From Diogma glabrata (taxonomy: Eukaryota; Arthropoda; Insecta; Diptera; Cylindrotomidae), in contig OY856188.1 in the NCBI GenBank assembly GCA_963693315.1, positions 98,740,915-98,804,914 on the forward strand: 64,000 nucleotides of DNA, read 5' to 3'. How positions within the stretch are numbered: position 1 is the stretch's first letter; every line of letters starts with the position of its first letter. The notes under the pieces are model-generated. The model did no database searches. It was not told where the DNA came from and saw only the letters and a list, made by a program, of their open reading frames with translations. The position numbers and the translations under genes were made by a program. Shown here piece after piece: positions 55,005 through 64,000 of this stretch.

Positions 55005-55032
<28 letters not shown>
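55003..55032. repeat. Poly(A) tract at the LINE 5' breakpoint
   Basis: About 30 A residues on the plus strand, directly at the point where ORF1 is truncated. The last 60 bases up to the hAT end follow. Confidence 0.9.
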
Positions 55033-55034
<2 letters not shown>

Positions 55035-55101
55035 CAAGATATAACTTGCACATATTTATTGGTCCGTAGCATGAAATCAGTTGAGAAACACTGGTCTATA
55101 C

Positions 55102-56826
55102 ATATATTTTATATTATTTATATATTTAATATTATTTTAACAGACTGTCTTCGTTTCATACAGATTTGATTTTGTAAACTTATAAAAATCTTAGTTTAAT
55201 ATTCTGAACAAATTTTGTTAATTAACCAAATATTTTTGTAAATTGGATCAAGCTTTGACAAAACATTAAATATTATAAAATTAATTAAAACTTTACTCTA
55301 AAGTCTAAACTTTAAAGTGGTTCTTATGTATCCTTAAGGTTGTAGTGAAATCAATAATACCGATAACAATAAATTTTGGAACAACTCATCCATTGTAATA
55401 AAACCGACCTCTTCACTTCTGTTAACGGTAATTTTATATCAAAAATAGCATAACACATATTCGCTTTAAAATATTGTTATTTTTACAAAAAACAAATTTG
55501 TACACAATTCTCTTAAAATTCATAAAACCGAAATAATTTTTTTGTTAAAACGATTTACTACCATCAATGTATTAACCTATAAAATAATATTTCTAGTTTT
55601 ACTGAAAAGTTTGGAAGAAGTGAACAACAAGAAAATTAAATTTTCACTAAAACCATTTTTAAAACAAAAGAAATCAATGAAAATCTGTTTGTAAACAAAA
55701 AATACTACAACAGAAAAACTTTGTTATGAAATTAATATCCTCATGAAGGTTAATTCAATAGACGAGAGGTAAAAAAAGATTTTCAATTCTTGAGGGGTTA
55801 CTAGCCCACTGATATAGAATAATAATAACAAGAGAATGGTGATATAACGATAAGTGATGAGAGGTTGAGAAAAAAGATGGTTTTACAAGGGTCGTTGTAA
55901 TTATATTGTTCGTATAAGTTTTGCGTTTATCTAAATTAATAAACATTTTATCAGACTTCATTTTTGTTTTAATTTTGTTTTAAGTTTTACTACAACTTCA
56001 TTGTTAAATGAAAATAAAATTTCTGGAATATTTTAAATTGGGTTTGATGTTATATCAATTAATTTTATTTACAAATCAATATATACGAAATATATGTATT
56101 TTTTGATCATCCTACAATTTTTAACAAAATGTCAATGGCATAGTCTGAGCAAATTTATTTATTATTGATATTATTTTGACTATTCTAATCTGAATGGCGT
56201 CATTTTTTATTTCAAAATCGATTAATTAATCATTGTAAAATAACGGTATAAAACATGTCAATTCTCTATTAGATATTTTATTCGCATACTGTTTTGCATC
56301 CCACAACTAATTCTTTTTTATTATTATTAACCTGTGTAACCTGAAATAATTTTGCCTAAAGTATTATAAAAATTAATACTTTTCTTAGATGTTCATGTAG
56401 TTAGTTCATGTTGTCTTTTATCTATTTTTTTACTTCAATTTAATAGTTAAGTTACCAGAACTATAAGGGAAAAGTTTTTATTTGTGGAATAGTTCGAGAT
56501 CACAAAATAATTTTTGATCTTCAAAGATGATAGCCCATAAATAAAAATTTGTTGTAGTTGCCGTTTTTTATGTTTCTTCAGCACTGGTTTTTAAAGTACA
56601 ATATCTGTTGAATCATGGATGATGTTACCTGAAATAAAAATAAGAAAAATGTTAGAAGGTGAAAATTATTTTATTTTATATTTTGTGATCACGATCAGTA
56701 AGCCATGATGTTACATTTTCTACTAAATATGCGCTGGTAAAAGTTTGAAAGCTAACTGGGTAAGGATTTTGAAGAGAAAAACTTATAGTGGCAAACAGAT
56801 TTAGATATTTTATATATTTTTAATTT
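55102..56826. other. AT-rich spacer
   Basis: A minus-strand open frame at 55755-55961 has no motif. No repeat was recognised. Confidence 0.4.
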
Positions 56827-57850
56827 TTGAAGAAGGGCAACGATGATAACAATAAAAGAGTGGCAGAAATATTTGCAGGTGAATTCACTTCTTATAATGG
56901 CGCTGATAAAAGTGTTTTCCTAGATCTTTATCTCACAAAACATGTCGATGTCGAAAAAGATAGAATTGAAAATTCTGACCTCTATTTAATTAAATCAGAA
57001 CTGATTTACTAAAAATTAAATTTCCCAAATCCTATAAAATGTTTTACTTCTCAAAAATCGACGCCAAATTTTGTTCGATGCATTTTTCAAGAAATTCTTT
57101 TCGAAGGAAAGATTCCTATCCTTATTTTTTACTACAGATGTGATTATGTGTTTCTGCTAATAAGTGAAGCCACTCAATGCGCTATTAATAAATTCGTTCC
57201 CTTCTCATTAACTTTTAAGGGGATTAAATAACAGCAAATCCTTCGGCTTAGCTAGACAACATTCTTCCTTTTAATCTAAAAACATTTTCAAAAGAACTTG
57301 TAACAATTCAAAAGAATTTAACCGATTTCCAAACAAGGAACTAAATGTGATATTTCAAATAATAGACCAATAGCCTTCCACCCAGTCCTGTTTAAAATAT
57401 ATGAGCATTATTTAATACACACATATCAAAATTTTTAAAGACAGTAATTTGATATCTGGTCGTTAATACGGTTTTCGAAACCATAGATCAACAACCGATC
57501 TATTGAACTATGTAGTCCCTCGTTAGAACACCATACTTGAAAAAGGTATTGAAACGTATGTTATCGCTTTAGACATTTGGTATCCGCATAGATGATTTTT
57601 CTTCCGAGTCTAAACTTATTAACGCTTGTGTACTCCAATCCCCAAATTTGGCATCCACTCTATTTTTAATTTATATCACCGAACTGTTGAAAATCACCAG
57701 CAACCCAATAAATAGTTTTGCAGATTATACTACACAAACCCTACGACAAACCGTTCGTCCTCTATCTTCAAAAGGTATAATGCATGAACGAATGTATCCC
57801 GTCCGGAAAAACGCTTAAAACAACTGCCCGATCTGACGGCAAACCCCAAC
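56827..57850 (+). pseudogene. Jockey-type LINE reverse transcriptase remnant
   Basis: A decayed RT in several frames. The region before the fingers includes NKRVAEIFAGEFTSYNG (56850-56900). Then come the NYRPIA-like NRPIAFHP block (about 57363-57385) and ISGR-YGFRNHRSTTDLLNYV (57450-57515). VIALDI follows, where relatives have the first catalytic Asp motif. INACVLQSPNLASTLFLIYI (57630-57690) corresponds to INAGVPQGSVLSPTLF. PINSFADYTT (57706-57735) corresponds to the catalytic FADDT box with the second Asp changed to Tyr. The altered YADD-type box, in-frame stops and deletions show that it is inactive. The endonuclease and ORF1 are not visible. Confidence 0.8.
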
Positions 57851-59814
57851 TCTCTAAGTTTTTTTTGTGATTACTTCTTTTTATGGATTTTTTAGATAAG
57901 CAAATAATAAAGGAATAACATTTGAAAGTCATTGAAATGTGTTACAATTTTTTACGAAAACTTTTTGAAAATATCACTTCTGTACTCAGACAATCTCCAA
58001 AACACGGGCAACTAAATTAAGTGACATGGTATTTAAAACTATACTGCTTGTAATACGATGTTAAAACTGTTAAAGACGTAGAATAACTTTTTGCTTAGCA
58101 TCAATTCTAAAAGATTTTCCCAAAACTCAACTTATATTAACGTAACGGTAAAGCAGAATTTTCTGAAAAATGTTTGCGTTTTGTCTTTCAACATAATTAA
58201 ATAAACAAACGTCAAAATTCTATTTACCATATCCATAATACATTATCAAAACAGAAAATTTCAAATATTATAAAAAGAATGTTTACAAGTAGAAACGATA
58301 TTTTTTGATATTTACAATCAAAGAAATTATCTGTGAAAAATGGTTGGCTATTTCGACCGGCGGGCGCCTTCACCAATAAAATAATTTTTCCAAATCTTAA
58401 AATCCATGGTCAATTTTGTTTACTTTATGTTCGAAGTGATTTCATAATAATTCTATGCAAATAAAAATTAAATTTTATTTTATATAATTCCAATTTTCGG
58501 AAAATTTATATGTTCGATGGAAAATGTTTTAATAGATTATAATCTAAAAGTGTTATGAAGGTTAAATTTTTTTTGTTTTTTTTTCATATAATTTCATAAT
58601 TTAAATATTAGTAGTGTAAAACATGAAAATAGATTTACGTTATTTTTCGTTTTACATCAATCACGATGATGAAAATCATTGAAGAATCAGTTGTAATAAA
58701 ACGAACTATAATACCAACCTCACAATTCAGGTTTAGTTTTTTTTATATTAATTATATAAAATATAAATGATATAATCGATCTTAATTTTGAGCTTAGTTT
58801 TATAAAGTTTTTGACTTTATGGGATATTATTTTATTTTTTTTCTTCTTAAAAGTTTGTACAAAACTATGAATTCTTATCTATCAATTTTATCTTTAAAAA
58901 ACTTAATATTTTCTTATTGTTAAAAGAAAAAAAAATATAATAAATAAAATAAATAGACCACGCCTGTCAAATAGAACAAACAAAATTATTATTGTGTTTC
59001 AACTTTTGTATTGTTATAAACAAATTTATAAGAATAAATTATAAAAACATAATTGAATAAAGGAATCTTAGATAAATGAATTAGCAATACAATTAATGAT
59101 TAGTTAATTAAAGTTTTATTAGAAGAGAAAATAAGTTTTAGTTTCTGTTTAGGGCAAAATTGCAGAATAGACTCCAAATTAGTTCATTCGTTATAAAAGG
59201 AAATTTAAAAACTACGGATATTATCCGCCGATAACTTGTGAGTCAATAATCCGCCGAACCAAAAACAAAATTTCCGTTTTAATATTTTCTAATAAAAAAA
59301 TTAATATTTTTGTTAAATTAAGTTTAGACAAACAGCTCAAGTTATTTAGAACAATGATTGTTTGGAAAGCCAAAAATTTGTTTGTATAGAAAATATTTTT
59401 CAAAAAACGTGTTTTACGGAAAAGTTTCGTGAGGATTATTTTTTTCATTTATCCCAAACCATTTTTGTTATATTTACAGAGGTAAATGTATGTACATTTT
59501 TGAAAGAACATACAATACTTAAAATACTTAAAAATAAAATGTATGCTTTTCAAAATTAAATCAATGGCTAAGTGGAATATCATAGAGTAAAACTAGAATA
59601 CAATTTAAAATTTTGATACTGAAATATGAAATGTACCGATACTTCACTAAAAAAATTGTTCTATTTCCAATCGAATCGAGGTTGTAATAGGTATGAACAT
59701 ATTAATACAAAAATGCTATCTTAATACTGTTAATGTGTACCTTGGGCTGAAGTTATTTGTTATGACTAATTGTTAATGTTACGTCAGCATAAGATATATA
59801 TTATAAAATATGAA
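57851..59814. other. AT-rich spacer
   Basis: Open frames at 59221-59448 (-) and 59362-59559 (+) overlap each other and have no motif. A short GC patch, GGCGGGCGCC, lies near 58361. Confidence 0.4.
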
Positions 59815-61505
59815 GGAACTGAAATCTCAAAGCTTTGAGGTCTGTGAAATTAGAAGTATTTTATCTCTGTTTAAAAGTTTATTACAAAACTAACATGAAA
59901 CATCAATATGTTGCCGGAAAATTATAACAGATCATACATTAACATAATACAGTGGAAAGATGATACTTAGCAAACTACTCAAAAACCTCTCCATTTAGCC
60001 TTCAGCAATTTCAACTTTTCAAAAACAAACATTATCTAATAATTCCATGTTCAATTACATTTCATGCCATACAAATAATTTTTTTTTTCAAAAGAAGGGG
60101 TCCGGGGCGATTGAATTGATTTCAAAAAATTATAACAGAATCTAAAATTCCAACTTTTCCAAGATCCCAAAATTATTTTAACATCAGAAAATCCAACTTT
60201 CTTCACAAGTCCAACAATTATTGAAAAGAATATTACAAAATCAAAAATTCAACCTTTCTTCAAAATTGTTTTAAAGCTCATAATGAAATCAAATATTTAA
60301 ATTTTTTATTCAAAATTCTTAAAATATTGCAAAAATTATTTCAAAATCAGATATTGGAACTTTTTTCAAAATTCTAAAAATATTGCAAAAATTATAACAA
60401 AATCAAAAATACAAACTTTAATATTCCAAAAATATTCCAAAATTTATAATAAAATCAAATATTAAAACTTTTTCAATTTTTTAAAGATATTCCAAAAATT
60501 ATTGAAAATCAAAAATGAAACTATTTTCAAAATTCCAAAAATATTGCAAACATTATAATAAAATCAAAATTACAAACTTTAACATTCCAAAAATTATAAC
60601 AAAATCCAAAATTTTAATTTTTTCAAATTTCTAAAAATATTCTAAAAATTATTTCAAAATCAAAAATTAAAACTTTTCAAAATTCCAAAAATATTGCAAA
60701 AATTATAACAAAATCAAAAATTCAAAATTTTTCTATAATTCTAAAAATATTCCAAAAATTATAACAAAATCAAAAATTCAAACTTATTCCAAAATTCTAA
60801 AAATATTGCAAAAATTATTACAAAATCAAAAATTGAAACTTTTATCAAAATTCCAAAAACCAAAAATTATAATAAAATCAAAAATGCAAACTTAAGTTCC
60901 AGCTGTTCGTGTTATTCAGAAGTCCTGGAATCACACAAAACATTACACAAAAAATTAGTTTAAACGTCTTCCTATAATAATTTCAATTTTTGTTGAAAAA
61001 TGTCATTTAATTTGCAACAACTTGATATTTTCCAACTGTCTCTATAAGTTGGGAGGAATTGAAACTTGAAACAACAATATTTCATGTTCAATTACATTTC
61101 ATGTCATACAAATAATTGATTTTAGGTTTTTCAAAAAAATTGGTAAAATAAATAAAAGAAAATCATATTTTGTCACACTTAACGATTGTTTTGACACACT
61201 TCATGTCAAATTTGTTGTTCAATTACATATCATGTCATCCAAATAATTACTTTTATGTTTTATATCTTTACATTGGGAAACAAAATATATGAAAATCATT
61301 CTTTTGACCCACTTAACGATTTTTTTGACATATGGACTTATAACGAATAATCAAGGTCTTGGTCTCGTATACAGATGCCGATCATCAAGATTTCTCCAGA
61401 TTGAAAGTTACAACTTATTGTCACTGAAAATTATAGGCCAAAAATATGGAAATTTGCTATTTTTGATACACTTAATGGTGTTTTGACACACAGTCGATGC
61501 TCAAT
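59815..61505 (+). repeat. Large minisatellite-bearing repeat, second full forward copy
   Basis: The head CTGAAATCTCAAAGCTTTGA ... CTCAAAAACCTCTCCATTTA (59820-59998) is followed by the AATTCCAAAAATATTGCAAA / AATTATAACAAAATC minisatellite (about 60120-60890). The distal part carries ATTACATTTCATGTCATACA, GACACACTT, GGTCTTGGTCTCGTATAC and ACACTTAATGGTGTTTTGAC, in the same order as 17300-17745. The GC-rich end seen at 17846-17880 is missing here. Confidence 0.75.
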
Positions 61506-61604
61506 TATTCTCAAAAAGAATTCTATTCCATTATACTGCTACTGCATTACAAGAAACGTATATACTTACGTATAAACAATATATAATTAGTCGAAAATCC
61601 AGAA

Positions 61605-63520
61605 AATGGATATTCGGATTTGCTTGGACCCAGAACCGCTTAACAGATTTATTAAGCATGAACACTTCTTAATTCCAACATTCCATTATGAAACGTTAGG
61701 CTGATAAGCATGTTTTCACCGTTTTGGATCTTTGCAAAGGGCTTTGGCATTTAGAACTTGACCGAAAGAGTTCTGATCTAACCACTTTTATGACACCATA
61801 TCACGGGAATACCATTTATGTTGAATATTTCACCTGAGTTGTTTTAAATGCGAATGGCCAAACTTTTTGCTGACATTCCTGGGATTGAGGTTTATTTTGA
61901 TGACATCGCGATCCCTGGCAGAAAGGAGGAGGACCATGATAAGGCATTATCATTAGTTTTGCAGGGTGTAAGAAAACAATGTTAAATTTAAAAGGGGAAA
62001 AATTCAATATCAAATAAATTTCATTAAATTCATTTCATTAAATTCATGGGTCATGTTATTAATAATGGAAGAGCTGTAATAAGTACATTAAAGCTATGAT
62101 AAAAATTCCAAAACTTGGCTTATTCAAATACTTTGCAAAATTGAGAACTAACAAAAAACAATGTTTTATGGCAATGGACAGACAGTCATAATAAAGAGGT
62201 CGATGATTTACTGAAATCGATCACTAGCTCACATGTGCTTACTATTTTTGACCAAAAATAACCAATAATCATCCAAACATCCAGCTCAAAAGATGGTTTG
62301 GGTAGCATTTTGCTACAAAATAACTGTTTGCTATTGTTGCCGTTGTATCTAGAACAACTTTTAAAAAGTGAACAAAAATGGGTTTATGTATAGAAAATGG
62401 GATGTTGGGAATTTCCACTATTTTCTATAAGACAGAGAATTTGTTGTTCACTCTGATCACATTGATGCCGTAACGCCACGATTAGAACGTTTGTTTTTAC
62501 GATTGCTTAAAAAGCCGAACATGAATATTATTTAAAAGCCAGGGAAAGAAATATTGGTCGCTGACTGTCAATCAAGAACACCACTACCTGATTTAAATGG
62601 TTATGATAATGACCTATCTACAGTGATATTTTCTCTAGATCATCTAGCTTGCTTTTTAAAAGAATACTATGATAAGTATCGTGTAATCACTAGAGAAGAT
62701 GAACGATTTTGTCGTATTGGCCTTCACATCATTATCTTGGTGAATTTATCAAGCCATTTAGTTAATATAGAAGTGAATTACATTTTGAAAATGGAATGTT
62801 ATTCAAAGATTATCGTATATAGTAGTTTCAACAAAACTTCAAAATGAAATTAACTAGTGGCTCCATGCACCTTACTCAAGAGAGAGCTCTACAGTGAAAA
62901 ATGCACAAGAAATAATCAAAAGCAAATAAACCTCTATATCCATATCAAAACCTTTCGGTTGATGTTTATGAAGACACTGGATATGGGTTAATTGACTTAG
63001 TTGAAGCATATTCTGGCTTTATTATATCACACTGCACTAAAAAAAATTAAGTAAATTTTGCAAAGTTTTTATAAATATACAACACAAAATGTTTTGTAAG
63101 TTTACCAAAAATATTGTAAATTACAAAAAAAATTATTTGAAAAAACCACAAATTTGATTAATTTAGAAATTATTTTGGGATGTGAAGGAAAACATTTGTA
63201 GTTTTATCAAAAAATTTTGTGTGTTGTATATTTATAAAAATTTTGTAAAAGTTTTCTTGGTGTTTTCCAGGCCAAGATATCCTCAATGTAATGGATTAAC
63301 AGAACGGAGAAAGGAGTAGGAGATAGCTAAGGGATAAATAGGAGATAGCTAAAAGTATTTTAAACGTTGCTATATGAAGCAGGTGATGTTGAGTTACAGT
63401 GCCGCTTACTCGAGTACAATGCAATCCTTGTTGTCAGCATGAAATTTTCATCATCTCAGCTTTTCTTTAATCAAGTAATTAATAGAACATGTTGCTATAC
63501 GATATGAAAACACTGTTTCG
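61605..63520 (+). pseudogene. Ty3/gypsy LTR-retrotransposon pol remnant (RT, RNase H, integrase)
   Basis: Fragments in the correct pol order, spread over all three frames. The RT start is RICLDPEPLNRFIKHEHFLI (about 61617-61676), followed by FTVLDLCKGLWHLELD and the catalytic YFDD (61893-61904). An RNase H section includes FVVHSDH and a tail near KPGKEILVADCQSRTPLPD (62534-62590). The integrase has SVDVYEDTGYGLIDLVEAYS (about 62955-63015), the first catalytic Asp region. After an insertion, RYPQCNGLTERR (about 63270-63306) carries the catalytic Glu region. Many stops and frameshifts are present, and gag, protease and LTRs are not recognisable. The order and motifs suggest the group with K02A2.6-like polyproteins (Mag-type), but that is tentative. 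It is an old, inactive copy. Confidence 0.85.
63051..63258. mobile_element. Small inverted-repeat insertion (MITE) in the gypsy integrase
   Basis: TTTTTATAAATATACAACAC in the left arm (63051-63104) is matched by the inverse GTGTTGTATATTTATAAAAA in the right arm (63200-63258). The arms share about 50 bases with few differences, and a ~95-base centre lies between them. It sits where the middle of the integrase core should be. No target duplication is evident. Confidence 0.65.
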
Positions 63521-63775
63521 TTTGAGTCAAAATGTATTAGTGTCGAGTGCGGCTGTTTAAAGTAAAGGAAATGCAATTTTTTCTACGATAGTAAATATAT
63601 AAACAATTTTTATTATAAATTATTGAATAACATATTTGTATAACACTTTTTGTCTAAAAGTGTAAACTATGTAAATTATTGTTACTATTCTACATTAACG
63701 CAATGAAAAACAAAACCTTAATTGTTTACATACAATATTTCAAAAATTAAATCAAGGTCACATTCGCTTCTTAGA
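63521..63775. other. AT-rich spacer
   Basis: Nothing supported; no LTR recognised downstream of the pol remnant. Confidence 0.4.
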
Positions 63776-64000
63776 ATAAGGGTCAAAACATGAAACACAA
63801 TATATCGAAAATTATTACGTAGATTTCTGTTCTGGGGCTTTCTTTGTAAAGATTAGATTTTCCTAGAAGATAGGAGAAATTATGCATAAAAGGAATTATG
63901 CAATTATGTATAAAAGGAATTCCACTTGCAAAATCAAAATTAGTTTTATTTTAGATCTGCGATGATGTAAAGTTATAATTTAGACTATACGATAGTTTAA
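63776..64000 (+). repeat. Dispersed repeat, second copy (partner at 41845), cut by the window end
   Basis: Matches 41845-42062 in order and orientation. It contains an extra internal duplication of TTATGCATAAAAGGAATT / TTATGTATAAAAGGAATT (about 63880-63921) that the partner lacks. Confidence 0.7.

Larger units (their letters stand above)
48873..55093. mobile_element. Probable hAT (SPIN-like ends) insertion carrying a nested LINE
   Basis: The left end is GTGTTTCTCAACCGGTGG with TAGTCCGC behind it (48873-48906). The right end, inverted, is CAGTGTTTCTCAACTGATTT with CTACGGACC behind it (55060-55093). Both look like the CAGTGTTTCTCAAC family of hAT termini, and they are flanked by GTTTATAC and GTCTATAC (seven of eight identical). 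I therefore read them as the two ends of one insertion. If so, about 1.7 kb of hAT sequence surrounds a LINE of about 4.4 kb. No hAT transposase is visible, so it was non-autonomous. The left end lacks the initial CA. Confidence 0.5.

Overview
The window is AT-rich, intron-style eukaryotic DNA that looks like intergenic or heterochromatic sequence from a repeat-rich arthropod, most likely an insect. The evidence is the mix of transposon families: mariner, hAT, Ty3/gypsy, and I/LOA-like, CR1/Jockey-like and RTE-like LINEs. There are also tRNA-derived SINE heads and very long (TA)n arrays. I cannot name the species. I found no complete host protein gene, no intact tRNA or rRNA gene and no operon-like organisation. 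Almost every recognisable reading frame belongs to a decayed mobile element.

Layout. 1-3.1 kb: an unrecognised open frame (499-804), the first copy of a seven-member unnamed repeat family, and a three-unit tandem repeat of 255-303 bp. 3.1-8.5 kb: a mosaic in which a 2.7 kb foldback element and a decayed LINE polymerase lie between three long TA arrays. 9.5-11.1 kb: a second copy of the unnamed family, then a minus-strand copy of a larger repeat carrying an internal minisatellite, then a tRNA-like sequence. 11-16 kb: AT-rich, with nothing recognisable. 16-24 kb: the larger repeat again, a 1 kb TIR element with a perfect 18-bp palindrome, a hairpin, a hammerhead-like motif and an inverted copy of the unnamed family. 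25-31 kb: a SINE, remnants of two LINEs and a hAT MITE. 31-37.7 kb: mostly AT-rich, with a cluster of CCCTGAT-type motifs.

37.7-40.7 kb: a hAT element with a decayed transposase, in which a mariner transposase remnant and a copy of the unnamed family are nested. 41-48.5 kb: scattered copies of several repeats, SINE heads and a 9-bp minisatellite that is open in a Gly-Gly-His frame. 48.9-55.1 kb: probably one hAT insertion interrupted by a nearly complete minus-strand LINE, whose ORF1 is truncated at poly(A) and whose ORF2 has one visible frameshift. 56.8-57.9 kb: a Jockey-type LINE remnant. 59.8-61.5 kb: another copy of the larger repeat. 61.6-63.5 kb: a Ty3/gypsy pol remnant broken by a small inverted-repeat insertion. 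63.8-64.0 kb: the partner of a repeat first seen near 41.9 kb.

These elements do not work together as a pathway. The window is a record of layered insertions. I see no convincing new biological system. The best leads are the unnamed repeat families, the TA-array mosaic, and the open frames at 499-804 and 45791-46495.
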